Assembly: GCA_043101845.1 (NCBI GenBank)
Contig: JBICHN010000011.1
Span: forward strand, 496,001-560,000
DNA length: 64,000 bases
Direction of reading: 5' to 3'
Source: JBICHN01 sp043101845
GTDB lineage: Bacteria; Planctomycetota; Phycisphaerae; Phycisphaerales; UBA5793
A program made the translations under genes and the position numbers. Position 1 is the stretch's first letter, and every line of letters begins with the position of its first letter. Below are positions 17,337-26,644 of this stretch, one piece after another. The notes beneath the pieces are model-generated. The model was not told the origin of the DNA. It did not search any database and saw nothing but the letters and a program-made list of their open reading frames with translations.

Positions 17337-18170
17337 ATGCGCCTGTTCATTTCCTATCCGAAGTCGGGCCGGACCTGGCTCCGGTTCATGATCAATTCGG
17401 CGATCGCGCGCGTCGAGCGGACTCGCGTCTCCAATGTCTTCGAGATCGAGTCCAGAGTCAAAGGTGGTCCGTTCGAGATCAACTGGACGCATCTCACCGC
17501 GGCGATGGTCAGTCGGCGACCCTACTACGCCATCGGCGGCGTGGATCCTCGGTCCATCAACGCGCATCCGTGTCTGTTCCTCACCCGAAATGTCTATGAG
17601 ACGCTCGCGTCGGCGTACTTTCAGGCGGTCAAACGGATTCGCGTTTTCAACGACTCACCGTCCGCGTTTGTGCGTGACCCGCGGTATGGCGCCGCGAAGA
17701 TCGTCTCGTTTTACAATCTCATCGCTGATCTGCGTCCCACGATCATCGACTGGACCGAGTTCTCCTATGAAGCGGTTCGCGCCCACCCGGTCCGAGAAGT
17801 CACCCGCCTCTTCGAGGCGGTCGGGCTGCCTTCGGAGCGCGCGTTTGTCAAAGCGATCCTCGCCGACTCGACCAGGGATCGGATGGCGGAGCTCGGCGCC
17901 GCCGGGGCCTACGCCGGCACGCCCCTCGCGCCGACGGATCCGACCGATCCGGAGTCGGCGAAGGTGCGGGGGAACGCCGCCCGGCGGTGGCACGAACTCT
18001 TCACCGTCGAGGATCAGCGGCATATCCGTCGGACGATTGAATCACTCGCGGTCGACCCCGGGGAGCCGTGGTATCGTCTCCCGGCGTCACGCCCGGAGCC
18101 CGAGATCAAGCCGGAGCGCCGCGTGACAAACTCCGGCGACGCGTGGCGGCTTGTCGCTCTGGCCGGCTGA
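17337..18170 (+). CDS. Sulfotransferase domain protein
   Basis: A 277-residue protein. It opens with the PAPS-binding loop of sulfotransferases, MRLFISYPKSGRTWLR. The second cofactor segment is CLFLTRNVYETLASAYFQ, the equivalent of RDPRDVxxSxY in well-known members. A C-terminal segment RGNAARRWHELFTVEDQRHI is also typical. It would transfer sulfate to a sugar or other hydroxyl acceptor. Sulfated polysaccharide metabolism fits with the sulfatase at 20112. GGAAGG precedes the ATG. Confidence 0.85.
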   Translation: MRLFISYPKSGRTWLRFMINSAIARVERTRVSNVFEIESRVKGGPFEINWTHLTAAMVSRRPYYAIGGVDPRSINAHPCLFLTRNVYETLASAYFQAVKRIRVFNDSPSAFVRDPRYGAAKIVSFYNLIADLRPTIIDWTEFSYEAVRAHPVREVTRLFEAVGLPSERAFVKAILADSTRDRMAELGAAGAYAGTPLAPTDPTDPESAKVRGNAARRWHELFTVEDQRHIRRTIESLAVDPGEPWYRLPASRPEPEIKPERRVTNSGDAWRLVALAG

Positions 18171-18192
18171 CTTTCGCCTCTGGTGGCGCACG

Positions 18193-18738
18193 ATGGAATT
18201 CGACCTCGAACACTCGATGATGATCCTCGACCGTACCCCACGGGTGCTCGACGCGTGATTGCGCGATCTTCCCGGAGACTGGATCCGCTCGAACTACGGC
18301 GCGCATACTTTCAGTCCTTACGACATCGTGGGCCACCTCCTGCACGGCGAGCGCACCGACTGGACGCGGCGCGCTCGAATCATTCTTGATCACGGCGAAC
18401 GAGAACCATTCGAGCCGTTCGATCGATACGCGATGTACGAGCTCAGCCGTGGAAAGTCGCTGGACGATCTCCTCGCCGAGTTCGCCGAGGAGCGACGCCA
18501 GAACCTCGCGAAAGTGCGTTCATGGGCGCTCGGTCGAGCCGAACTGGACCGACGCGGGCGACATCCCGACCCGTCCTTTCCGAGCGTGACTCTGGGACAG
18601 CTTCTCGCGGCCTGGGTCGTGCACGATCTGCATCACCTCGGCCAGGTCGCAAAATGCATGGCCCGACAGTACACCGAAGCCGTCGGCCCTTGGCGATCCT
18701 ATCTCAGCATACTGAACACACCGCTGGACGGTGGATGA
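18193..18738 (+). pseudogene. DinB-like gene with in-frame TGA
   Basis: Translation from the ATG at 18193 gives MEFDLEHSMMILDRTPRVLDA, then TGA (18256-18258). It continues in the same frame as LRDLPGDWIRSNYGAHTFSPYDIVGHLLHGERTDWTRRARIIL to a stop at 18738. Both halves match the DinB-like (DUF664-type) four-helix metal-binding family, whose members read ...LERTPxxLxxLLRDLPxxW. The two histidines and the HDLHHLGQ motif are intact. The TGA replaces a residue that is usually leucine. It may be a recent nonsense mutation, a sequence error, or translation may restart at the TTG right after the stop. No recoding signal is seen. Confidence 0.75.
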
Positions 18739-18754
18739 GTCGGATCGGCAGTGA

Positions 18755-19648
18755 TCACCGTATCGCCCCGGCGTTACTCACAGCGCAGGTGGTAAGGTCG
18801 ATGGCCTGCACCCGGGCATGACCACAGGCCGCGGGCGGAATCTCGACCGAAAACGACGCGACGCCCGTCTCATCCGCCCGAACGACTCCGAGAAGTCGCG
18901 CAGTCGAATCTAGATCGAGGACAACACCCGCGCACGGTCGACGCGGTGGAATGACGACCGATCCTTCACCGGCGGCGCCAACAAACGCGACTGGTCCCGA
19001 ATGCGTCCCATTCGCCGATCGAAGCGTGACTCGACCGGGGCACGGTCCGTCGATCGAGAGTGCGAATCCGGGGTCGCCGTAGAGATGGTCGTCGATCGCC
19101 GGCGTCCAGAACATCGACCCGCGAATCCGAATGCTCGCGATGTCGGGCGCTTCGTACCCGAAGAATTCCGGCTGTCCGCCTCGCACCGTGAGGTGGACGA
19201 AATCAATGAGTTGATCGTGCGAGTCGATCACGCTGATTGTCACCGAGTTCGCCGAGAAACTGAACTCATGCAGATCGAATCCCACGGCGGAGACCGGGGG
19301 ATCAAAACGAAGCCACATGAGTGACAGCCGATCCTGCGACTGGAGTGACTTCGTCGGAATCCCTTCGAACCCCGCGCCATTCCAGGTCAGAAGCCCGAAG
19401 CCGTCATACTCCACACCGGACTCAACAAGCCCGGGTCCCTGACCGTTCGTCATCGTGGTGTGATCGATGATCGATTCATCGAGCGCGACGGCGACACCTG
19501 GATCCACTTCGAAGGATTCGAACTCTTCGAGGATTCCGCCCGCGCCGAGAAACGATTCGAGTGTCTGCCGATCGTTGATCTGATCGGCGTACGCCGCGCC
19601 CGTGACGAGACCAGCGACCCACGCGTACAACAGTGAGGAACGCGTCAT
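18755..19648 (-). CDS. Secreted protein with repeated Cys C-terminal domain (copy B)
   Basis: A 297-residue exported protein with a signal peptide of about 21 residues (ending AAYA). Residues about 25-195 look like a PEP-CTERM-associated beta sandwich: FESFEVDPGVAVALDE, MWLRFDPPVSAVGFDLHEF, and TISVIDSHDQLIDFVHLTV. Residues about 198-297 are the shared domain: SIDGPCPGRVT...GPVAFVGAAGEGSVVIP...PCAGVVLDL...ACGHARVQAIDLTTCAVSN. All four conserved cysteines are present. The ATG has AGGAG upstream. It converges on the DinB-like gene. Confidence 0.8.
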   Translation of the reverse strand: MTRSSLLYAWVAGLVTGAAYADQINDRQTLESFLGAGGILEEFESFEVDPGVAVALDESIIDHTTMTNGQGPGLVESGVEYDGFGLLTWNGAGFEGIPTKSLQSQDRLSLMWLRFDPPVSAVGFDLHEFSFSANSVTISVIDSHDQLIDFVHLTVRGGQPEFFGYEAPDIASIRIRGSMFWTPAIDDHLYGDPGFALSIDGPCPGRVTLRSANGTHSGPVAFVGAAGEGSVVIPPRRPCAGVVLDLDSTARLLGVVRADETGVASFSVEIPPAACGHARVQAIDLTTCAVSNAGAIR

Positions 19649-19719
19649 GATGAACTCCTAAAATGGCCGCCGCCACCTTACGAATACCGCAGGACGGACC
19701 TCGGAGCAATCCTGAAATC

Positions 19720-19989
19720 TCAACCGATGAGGAGAATGGGCGCCAGCAGCAGATACTCGCCCCAGACGGCGCCGGTGGAAATGAGCCCGAAGAGCCCGAG
19801 CTTGATCTCGGCGGACCAGTCGGACCCGAGTTCACCGAAGAACATCGAGAGCAAGTCCGGGGTGAGGGCGTATCGAATCGCCTCGAGAAATCCCTCGGCG
19901 CCACCGAAGAGGATGCGGACGAGCACCCAGTAGAGGGGAAGATTGAGCGCGACGAGCGTGAGGATGAGTGATACGGGATTCTCGAACAT
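19720..19989 (-). CDS. Small membrane protein, unknown
   Basis: An 89-residue protein starting MFENPVSLILTLVALNLPLYW. It has a membrane segment at about residues 6-26, an amphipathic middle (GFLEAIRYALTPDLLSMFFGELGSDW), and a second membrane segment at 62-85. I do not recognise the family. It may start 11 codons upstream. It is divergent from the sulfatase gene, with about 120 bases between. Confidence 0.6.
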   Translation of the reverse strand: MFENPVSLILTLVALNLPLYWVLVRILFGGAEGFLEAIRYALTPDLLSMFFGELGSDWSAEIKLGLFGLISTGAVWGEYLLLAPILLIG

Positions 19990-20099
19990 GATGATCAACT
20001 TGCGGTTCGCGGTACCGTGCAATCTACACCACGCTCCCGCCGGGCGCCTGTCTCGAATCGACCCGATCGCGACAGGCTGGTGAAACCGCCGGGATCCCG

Positions 20100-20105
20100 T
20101 ACGAT
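20100..20105 (+). promoter_or_regulatory. -10 element of the sulfatase gene
   Basis: TACGAT ends 6 bases before the ATG at 20112, and there is no ribosome site between. This suggests a near-leaderless message. No good -35 is seen. Confidence 0.35.
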
Positions 20106-20111
20106 GGCCGC

Positions 20112-21581
20112 ATGTACATTCGATTGCTCATCGTGCTGGTCATGATGACCGGACTCGCCCGGGTCGAAGCGACGCCCGACGCTCAGTCGCCGAACATCGT
20201 GATCATCTTCACCGACGACCAGGGGTATGGAGATCTCGGGTGTTACGGCGCCAAGGGATTCGAGACCCTCCATCTCGACCGACTTGCCGCGGAAGGAGTG
20301 CGGTTTACGCAGTTCACGGTTCCTCAAGCGGTGTGCAGCGCCTCGCGCGCGGCGTTGCTCACGGGGTGCTACCCGAACCGGGTGAGCATCCTCGGCGCGC
20401 TCGGGCCCAATGCGAATCACGGCCTCCATGCGGACGAGACCACGATTGCGGAACTTCTACGCGATCGGGGTTATCGCACGGCGATTGTCGGGAAGTGGCA
20501 TCTCGGCCATCGCGAGCCGTTCCTTCCGACGCGACACGGGTTCGATGAGTACTTCGGCATTCCGTACTCCAACGACATGTGGCCCGTCGAGTACGACGGA
20601 AGACCGCTGACCGACGAGAATCACGGCGGCAAACCATGGAAGGCGAACTACCCGGCGCTTCCATTGTTCGAGAATGATGAGATCATTGAACAACTCAAAT
20701 CGCTCGATGACCAGGATCAGATTACACGGCGCTATACCGAACGCAGCCTCGATTTCATCGAGCGCGCGGTCGCCGCGAATCGTCCGTTCTTCCTCTATCT
20801 CGCGCACACGATGCCGCACACTCCACTCGGGGTGTCGGATCGTTTTCGAGACGCGAGCGAGTACGGGCGATACGGCGATGTGATCATGGAGATCGACTGG
20901 TCGGTGGGTGAGATCATGCGCGTACTCGATCGGCTCGGCGTCGCCGAAGACACGCTGGTCATCTTCACGAGTGATAACGGACCATGGCTAAACTTCGGGC
21001 GCCATGCGGGAACGACCGGCGGCCTTCGCGAAGGCAAGGGAACCGCATGGGAAGGCGGGGTTCGGGTCCCGTGCATCATGCGCTGGCCCGCAGTGATCCC
21101 GGAGGGAACCGTGTGCGAAGCGTTCGCATCGACGATCGATGTTCTTCCCACGATCGCCTCGATCGTCGAGGCGTCGCTTCCCGATCGTCCGATCGACGGC
21201 GTCGATCTGTCCGGTCTCCTCCATGATCCGGATTCAACTGAGGGTCCTCGGGAACATTTCTATTACTACTACGGGAAACGACTGCGCTTCGTCCGCGCAG
21301 GACCGTGGAAGCTGAGTGTGCCGCACGAGTATCGCTCGTACGAACCGGTTGAGCCACGACACGACGGAATGCCTGGCCCGTACGGCAAGGGATCCGTCGA
21401 GATCGAACTCTTCAATCTCGAGACCGATCCGTTCGAGCGTCATGATGTCGCCGCGGATCACCCGGAGATCGTGCAGCGTCTGCTTGAACTTGCCGAATCG
21501 GCCCGCGCGGACCTCGGCGATCATGATCGCCAGGGCGTCGGCGTTCGGCCCCACGGCGTGTTCGACATCCCGGACAGTTGA
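20112..21581 (+). CDS. Exported sulfatase
   Basis: A 489-residue arylsulfatase-type enzyme with an N-terminal signal (about 1-20). It cleaves sulfate esters, most likely from polysaccharides. The active-site cysteine is C75 in CSASR, which must be converted to formylglycine. Metal and substrate residues can be seen in IIFTDDQGYGDLGCYG, GKWHLGH, HTMPHTPL and FTSDNGPW. The motif has alanine in place of the usual proline (CxAxR), a known variant. The C-terminal part (FNLETDPFERHDVAADHPE) is standard. No sulfatase-maturing enzyme is in the window. Confidence 0.93.
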   Translation: MYIRLLIVLVMMTGLARVEATPDAQSPNIVIIFTDDQGYGDLGCYGAKGFETLHLDRLAAEGVRFTQFTVPQAVCSASRAALLTGCYPNRVSILGALGPNANHGLHADETTIAELLRDRGYRTAIVGKWHLGHREPFLPTRHGFDEYFGIPYSNDMWPVEYDGRPLTDENHGGKPWKANYPALPLFENDEIIEQLKSLDDQDQITRRYTERSLDFIERAVAANRPFFLYLAHTMPHTPLGVSDRFRDASEYGRYGDVIMEIDWSVGEIMRVLDRLGVAEDTLVIFTSDNGPWLNFGRHAGTTGGLREGKGTAWEGGVRVPCIMRWPAVIPEGTVCEAFASTIDVLPTIASIVEASLPDRPIDGVDLSGLLHDPDSTEGPREHFYYYYGKRLRFVRAGPWKLSVPHEYRSYEPVEPRHDGMPGPYGKGSVEIELFNLETDPFERHDVAADHPEIVQRLLELAESARADLGDHDRQGVGVRPHGVFDIPDS

Positions 21582-21678
21582 TTCGGCTCCCATTTGCAAA
21601 TGAAAGCTGATCGCAGTATGTTGCCTCGGACCGGTATCGAGCCGGCCCGGTTCCATCCGCTGTGTATGGAGAGATGTT

Positions 21679-21885
21679 ATGGCGATTCGGCTTCTCAAAG
21701 GACTCGCGGTTCCCGTGGGCCTCGCGTTGCTCTTCGGAATCATCGGCCTCGCAGTTCGACAATCACTGCTCGATGACTACATGCCCGTCCGGGATGTTCC
21801 AGCCTCGGGCGTGTTCCTCCTCGGCGCCGTGCCCGGCCTGCTCCTTGGCGTCCCCACCATGTTCAGAATCTGGCGTGATGGCTGA
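21679..21885 (+). CDS. Small two-helix membrane protein
   Basis: A 68-residue protein with two hydrophobic segments (about 8-26 and 44-60) and a short polar loop. GGAGAG stands before the ATG. No family recognised. It is followed at once by the convergent FG-GAP gene. Confidence 0.55.
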   Translation: MAIRLLKGLAVPVGLALLFGIIGLAVRQSLLDDYMPVRDVPASGVFLLGAVPGLLLGVPTMFRIWRDG

Positions 21886-21893
21886 CCCGTCCG

Positions 21894-23462
21894 CTAGCGG
21901 ATCGTGACAAGGTCGCTCACGCGACAGGTCGCGACATCGAGCGCCTGTACGAACATCCCGCAGACGGATGAGGGCGCGGAAAACTCCAGGGTGATCTCAC
22001 CCGCGTCATCCGCCCGCAGCAGGCGCGGCGCGCCGGGCGCGAACGGCCGATCGAGTTCAAACGCGATTCCTGCGCATGGTCCGACCGGAATGACCGTCGA
22101 ACCCGGATTGAAGCCGGCGACGAAGAGGACGCGACCTTTCGGCGTCGCGTCGGAGAGGACGACGCGGACCGGTCCCGGGCAGTCGCCTTCGACGCGGAGG
22201 CGCGGTCCGAACCCCCGCGACTCGAAGACATAGGCGCTTCCCGACCGATCACCGAGATCATCATCGTTCGGCGATCCGACCACCGCGACTCCAGCGTCGA
22301 GGCCGACCGATTGCCCGAACCAGTCGCCAACCGCGCCGTCGGATGGGACGAGTTTGTCTTCTTCACTCCACACCCCACTCGAGTCCGCATGGAAGACATA
22401 CGCGGACCCGGAATTGCTCCCGTTGACTCCGTCCCAGTAGGCTCCGACGAGCGCTCGATTGTCGTGCAAAGCGACCGAGACGCCGAACTGATCGTTCGCC
22501 TGTCCGTCGCTTGCGAGAAGCTTGCTGTCCGCCGTGAGCCCGGTGGCGCTGACCCGAAAGAGGTAGGCGGCGCCGGCGTTGAGACCCCGGTCGTCGTCGC
22601 TCGCGGCGCCGACGATCGCAAACCGTGAGCCGACATCGACGGCGGCGCCGAAGCCGTCGCCTTCCCCAGCGTCCCAGGCGTTCAGCTTGTCGATTTCCAC
22701 CCAGAGGCCTCCGGCGTCAAGGGCGAAGAGATAGATCGATCCTGAGCCGTATCCGATATCGTTGTCCTGCGGAGCGCCGACCACGAGGGCGCCACCATCG
22801 AGCGCGACATCGAACCCGAATGCGTCCCAGGCTTCGCCGTCCGAGGCCGTAAGCGTCTGGCTGAGCGACCAGACGCCGAGGGTGTCTCGCTCGTAGACAA
22901 AGACTCCGCCGGACTGGTAGTCGTCACCGGAGTACTGGGGGGCGCCAACGATCAGCGTGTCTCCCTCGAGAGTGAGCGCGGCGCCGAAGCGTTCGTCCCA
23001 GTCGCCGCCTGGATTCGCGAGCCGGGCCTCTTCCGCCCATGATCCATCCACTTGTCGTTTGAAGACATAGACCACGCCGGATTCGTCAACGGCCCCCTCG
23101 GCGAAGACGGCGCCGACCGCGATCGTGTCGCGCTCGACCGCGAGTGCCGCGCCGAACCAGTCGAACGACTCGCCGTCCCGGGCGAAGAGCTTGGCGTCGA
23201 ACACCACCGCGCCGCCCGATTGACGCGAGTACACATAGGCGGCGCCGGAACTCGTCTGGGCGCCGTCCGCGAGCAGGGCGCCGACGACGATCGTGTCACC
23301 GTCGACGGCGACACGCTCCCCATAGTGTTCGCCGGCCGCGCCGTCGTTTGCGAGCAACTTCGTCGCTTCAGTCCACGGTTCTGCGGCGAGCAGACGCCCG
23401 GCGGCGAGAATCAATACGACGCCGAACAAACCGGCTCGACGCGACAGCCCCTTGAGAGACAC
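21894..23462 (-). CDS. FG-GAP propeller protein with repeated Cys domain (copy C)
   Basis: A 522-residue secreted protein. The signal peptide spans about residues 1-26. Then come seven repeats of about 55 residues with the pattern LxAxDGxxxDxFGxxVAxxGDxxVVGAxxxxxxGxxSGxAYVF, as in the FG-GAP_2 family. Seven repeats suggest a closed seven-bladed beta-propeller. Residues about 425-522 are the shared domain: VEGDCPGPVRV...KGRVLFVAGFNPGSTVIP...PCAGIAFEL...VCGMFVQALDVATCRVSD. The start is GTG after GGAGGAAG. A role in adhesion or surface binding is likely but unproven. Confidence 0.85.
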   Translation of the reverse strand: MSLKGLSRRAGLFGVVLILAAGRLLAAEPWTEATKLLANDGAAGEHYGERVAVDGDTIVVGALLADGAQTSSGAAYVYSRQSGGAVVFDAKLFARDGESFDWFGAALAVERDTIAVGAVFAEGAVDESGVVYVFKRQVDGSWAEEARLANPGGDWDERFGAALTLEGDTLIVGAPQYSGDDYQSGGVFVYERDTLGVWSLSQTLTASDGEAWDAFGFDVALDGGALVVGAPQDNDIGYGSGSIYLFALDAGGLWVEIDKLNAWDAGEGDGFGAAVDVGSRFAIVGAASDDDRGLNAGAAYLFRVSATGLTADSKLLASDGQANDQFGVSVALHDNRALVGAYWDGVNGSNSGSAYVFHADSSGVWSEEDKLVPSDGAVGDWFGQSVGLDAGVAVVGSPNDDDLGDRSGSAYVFESRGFGPRLRVEGDCPGPVRVVLSDATPKGRVLFVAGFNPGSTVIPVGPCAGIAFELDRPFAPGAPRLLRADDAGEITLEFSAPSSVCGMFVQALDVATCRVSDLVTIR

Positions 23463-23731
23463 TGGTCTTCCTCCGATCTTCGCGAGCCAATGTACCGCGC
23501 CGGGCGGCCGCCGGCGCGGATTCTCTTCGTCATCCGCGCGTTCTGGTAGAAGTCCTCAACGGGAACCCGGATGTAGTTGCGGCGGGAGAATCCTTAATTC
23601 GCCCGCAATGAAAAATCACGCGCGGAAGGGTCCGCGCCCCTTTCGGACGCCCGGGACGCTCTGGTAAACTACGGGTTATCTCATCCCGAGGTCGCGTCGT
23701 GCGACCCATGTCTGTACGAAGGAGGAATCCC

Positions 23732-24580
23732 GTGAGAACGATCTGTAGTGTGTTTGGTTTCGCAGCGGGAGCGATGGCGCTCAGCGTGGCCTCGTACGGT
23801 CAACCGATCGGCTGGGACGACATTCCGACCAACGGTCTTTTCACGACCCCGGTGCCGCCGGCCTATCTCGGCCACACCTGGTCGGGGGCGACCAATGGCG
23901 GAGGTCGCGGTTATGTCGACCTGCTCTCGGCCAAGAACTCGGGTTGGTTCGGCACGCTGCCCGACATCTCTCCCCCGAATGTACTGTTCAACGGATTCGG
24001 TGATGACGATGTGTGGGTGCGCCTCTCATCTCCGATGACGCTCAACGGCGCGTTCGTCACGATGTGGCCGAACGACACCGGCTGCACGAGCATTCGCGTC
24101 CAGGGCCGGCTCAGCGGGAATGTCGTGTATGACGCGAGCTTCCCGCTCATCAACGACCAGTGGAGCCAGGTCAGTTTCAGCGGCGCGCTCGTCGACGAGA
24201 TTCACTTCTATCGTCAAAACGCCGCGCAGTGCTGGTGGCTGATGGACGATCTCGATCTCGGCGGCGGATTCAACCTCGCCGTGAGCGGCTCGTGCCCGGG
24301 CTCGGTGACCGCGTCGACGACCGGCGGAACGCCGGGCGGTCAGGTCGCCTTCGTCTTCGGATTGAGCACCGGCTCCTGCACGATCCCGAGCGGGCCGTGC
24401 GCCGGAACCGTGCTCGGACTGTCATGCGGCGGAGCGCAACTCGTCGGCACGGCGACCGCGAACGCGAATGGTGACGCGTCACTCTCGGGCAACTGCCCGC
24501 AGTCCGCAAGCGGCCGATTTGTGCAGGCGATTGATGTCACCGGCGGCTGCATCGTCTCGAATGTCGTGCAGCTCCCGTAA
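23732..24580 (+). CDS. Secreted protein with repeated Cys C-terminal domain (copy D)
   Basis: A 282-residue exported protein. The GTG at 23732 follows AAGGAGG at a good distance and gives a clean signal peptide (VRTICSVFGFAAGAMALSVASYGQ). An in-frame GTG 11 codons upstream is less likely. Residues about 25-185 are an unknown beta-rich domain (YLGHTWSGATNGGG, TMWPNDTGCTSIRVQG, VSFSGALVDEIHFYR). Residues about 188-282 are the shared domain: VSGSCPGSVTA...TPGGQVAFVFGLSTGSCTIPSGPCAGTVL...GRFVQAIDVTGGCIVSNVV. The third conserved cysteine is absent, but other cysteines are nearby. A -10-like TAAACT (23665-23670) precedes it. A strong terminator follows. Confidence 0.8.
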   Translation: MRTICSVFGFAAGAMALSVASYGQPIGWDDIPTNGLFTTPVPPAYLGHTWSGATNGGGRGYVDLLSAKNSGWFGTLPDISPPNVLFNGFGDDDVWVRLSSPMTLNGAFVTMWPNDTGCTSIRVQGRLSGNVVYDASFPLINDQWSQVSFSGALVDEIHFYRQNAAQCWWLMDDLDLGGGFNLAVSGSCPGSVTASTTGGTPGGQVAFVFGLSTGSCTIPSGPCAGTVLGLSCGGAQLVGTATANANGDASLSGNCPQSASGRFVQAIDVTGGCIVSNVVQLP

Positions 24581-24612
24581 CACGACAGAACTCTTCAGCC
24601 TTTCCCACGACG

Positions 24613-24645
24613 AGAGCCCACCCCGACGGGGTGGGCTCTTTGTCT
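24613..24645 (+). terminator. Rho-independent terminator after copy D
   Basis: AGAGCCCACCCC pairs fully with GGGGTGGGCTCT around a GAC loop, followed by TTTGTCT. The same stem sequence is used after groEL at 26651-26678. Confidence 0.85.
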
Positions 24646-24671
24646 GGACTTCGGGTGTGTATCCGGTTTCG

Positions 24672-25247
24672 TCACGGCTCATCCGAGGAGAGCCGTTTCC
24701 GAATAAGTTCTGCGACCGCGGCCGCGGCGGGGCCGCCCTTCTCCGCGTGGGCGAGCAGTGAAATGCCATGGGGCCCCGGCGTGTTCACGAGTTCCGGTTG
24801 CGCTTCGAGCATCACGCGAACCACATCGGTCCAACCGAGCATCGCGGCAGTGAACAGATCCGGCCGCGCCCGATGCGCGAGAAGAGTGAGAGCAATGTCG
24901 GGTCGCCCCATGTGCGACGCGGCGCCGAGGGGGGTCTCAAAATCTCCCGAGCCCCAGTCGACCGTCCCGTTCACCGCGTTCGGATGTTCGGCGACGAGCG
25001 ACTTTACCCGATCGAGGTCCGTGTGAGCGGCGACCACGAGATTCTGGACCACTGATTCAGCGACCGGCGGTCCCTTGCGGTCGCGCAGCCTTCGAACCAT
25101 CTGGCCTGCCTCGTCGAGCGAATCCGGCTCCGGCGTCTCGGTCGGCTGCGCGAAAGCGCCGGCGCCGAGACCGAGCGCCGCGCCGGTCGTCGTGAGCAGG
25201 ACGCTGCGGCGGGAAATCGGGGCGGTACGGGACGGAGTCGATCCCAT
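24672..25247 (-). CDS. Exported ankyrin repeat protein with Tat signal
   Basis: A 191-residue protein starting MGSTPSRTAPISRRSVLLTTTGAALGLGAGAFAQP. The SRRSVLL motif followed by a weak hydrophobic stretch is a twin-arginine export signal. The mature part has ankyrin-like repeats from about residue 68: NLVVAAHTDLDRVKSLVAEHP, ETPLGAASHMGRPDIALTLLAH, and DLFTAAMLGWTDVVRVMLEAQP. Ankyrin repeats bind other proteins. Export in a folded state is unusual for them. An AAAGGA site precedes the ATG. Confidence 0.82.
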   Translation of the reverse strand: MGSTPSRTAPISRRSVLLTTTGAALGLGAGAFAQPTETPEPDSLDEAGQMVRRLRDRKGPPVAESVVQNLVVAAHTDLDRVKSLVAEHPNAVNGTVDWGSGDFETPLGAASHMGRPDIALTLLAHRARPDLFTAAMLGWTDVVRVMLEAQPELVNTPGPHGISLLAHAEKGGPAAAAVAELIRKRLSSDEP

Positions 25248-25568
25248 CGGAAAGTCCTTTCGAAGGCGCTGCGTCCGCCCCGGGTCGGCTTCGCCGAATG
25301 ACGCAAACGAGTGATTCAACTTCGATTCTATGGACGCAGCGTCGGCGCGGTTGCGAAGGGGAGGAGATTGATGCTCGAAGTTTCGACGCATGGACGAATC
25401 TGGTACGATGGCCGAGCGCCACGATGCGCTTGCGACGCTTCCCTCCGCCTCGCTTCGGCGCGACCATGACCGCGCGGCGGACACCGATATCGCTTCGCCA
25501 TCTGGGGTCACAGTGCTGTGTTTTCGCACACCGCTCGCGTCGAGCGGGTGATTCCAAGGAGGTGAAGC
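25248..25568. other. Intergenic region between divergent genes
   Basis: A 321-base gap between the Tat ankyrin gene (minus) and the 25569 gene (plus). It holds one plausible promoter (25381-25409, listed separately) and no convincing reading frame, hairpin or RNA gene that I can see. Confidence 0.5.
25381..25409 (+). promoter_or_regulatory. Promoter of the 25569 gene
   Basis: TTTCGA (25381-25386), 17 bases, then TACGAT (25404-25409) with a TGG extension. It would give a leader of about 150 bases. Confidence 0.4.
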
Positions 25569-26624
25569 ATGCCGGAGAGTCTCCCGAACAACATTTCGCA
25601 GACGGATTACGACACGGCGAAGGCCGAGTTGTCGCGCGGTCGAGCCTTTACGAAAGAGTTCGATTGGCACGAGAATGTCAAGTTCCCGATTCAGAAGACG
25701 GAACCAAACTTCACACCGAAGAAATGGCGCGGTATCACAGTGGAACTCGCGGCATACATCGTCGGCCGCGCTACGCCACCGAACGACGAACGCGACGAGC
25801 CGTTCTACATTGCGCAGGGAAGTACGCCGACCGGTCCGCGTCTCGTGCGCGACCCCGCGGTCGCCGGTGATGCGCCATCCGTTCAAACGCTGACCCGGAA
25901 GTCGATCGGACGCGTCGTCGCCTTTCATGAGTCACTCGATCGAGAGGCGAGCGTACGCGTGCAGGCACAGGCCGCGGCCTACGAAGAGGACTTCGATGCG
26001 ATCTGGAATGATCTGCTCGACGCGATCAAGTCAGACGCGAAGACCGCGGCGGAGTTCGGACTGGCGACGGCGCCGGGCCTTACCGCGTTCGGTCTCGCCA
26101 CGCCCGGCGCGGCGGTGAAGGCGATCACGGACCTGCTGCCGTCGTTTCAAAGCAACCAGGTGGGGGGAGACATTCGTGTCTTTGACACCGACTTCGTCGA
26201 GTGGTTTCGGAGCGAGAACACGACGAACTGGTCGGCGCGGAAGTTCACGCTCCACACATCGCGTTTGAGCTCTTCGCAACTCTCCGGACTCGATTCGGAC
26301 GAGCAGCCGGGGTGGTATCTCGCCGAGTGGATCATTCGATTGAGCACGGAAGCCCGTTCCTACGGCACGATCGCACTGCTCGATCGAAACTCGTCGTTGC
26401 TTGATCCTGATCGACGCCTCGCGAGCGCCGCGGCGTTGCGTCTGGCGCAGGGCGAGTCGGTGGCCGCGATCGCGACCGACCTCGGCGTACTCGAGAGCGA
26501 TGTCACGCTTGCGGCGGCGGGTCTGGCGAACCTCGATCCGCGGGAGATGCGTGATCTTGTAGTGGCGGGGACCGCCTCCGAAGTCGCGCTGCTTCGCCGC
26601 CGCTTGAGTGGGCCGATTGGCTGA
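25569..26624 (+). CDS. Uncharacterised 351-residue protein
   Basis: A soluble acidic protein with no signal peptide and no family I can name. The N-terminal half has EFDWHENVKFPIQKTEPNFTPKKWRGITVELAAYIVGRATPPNDERDEPFYIAQG, a possible beta domain. The middle (about 110-180) has long helices and a Gly/Ala/Pro-rich stretch. Residues about 185-250 contain GGDIRVFDTDFVEWFRSENTTNWSARKFTLH. The last 80 residues (AAALRLAQGESVAAIATDLGVLESDVTLAAAGL) look like a helix-turn-helix or wHTH segment. AAGGAGG supports the start. It stands alone with its own promoter, so no context helps. Confidence 0.75.
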   Translation: MPESLPNNISQTDYDTAKAELSRGRAFTKEFDWHENVKFPIQKTEPNFTPKKWRGITVELAAYIVGRATPPNDERDEPFYIAQGSTPTGPRLVRDPAVAGDAPSVQTLTRKSIGRVVAFHESLDREASVRVQAQAAAYEEDFDAIWNDLLDAIKSDAKTAAEFGLATAPGLTAFGLATPGAAVKAITDLLPSFQSNQVGGDIRVFDTDFVEWFRSENTTNWSARKFTLHTSRLSSSQLSGLDSDEQPGWYLAEWIIRLSTEARSYGTIALLDRNSSLLDPDRRLASAAALRLAQGESVAAIATDLGVLESDVTLAAAGLANLDPREMRDLVVAGTASEVALLRRRLSGPIG

Positions 26625-26644
26625 CCGGCCCTTTGGCCATCAAC

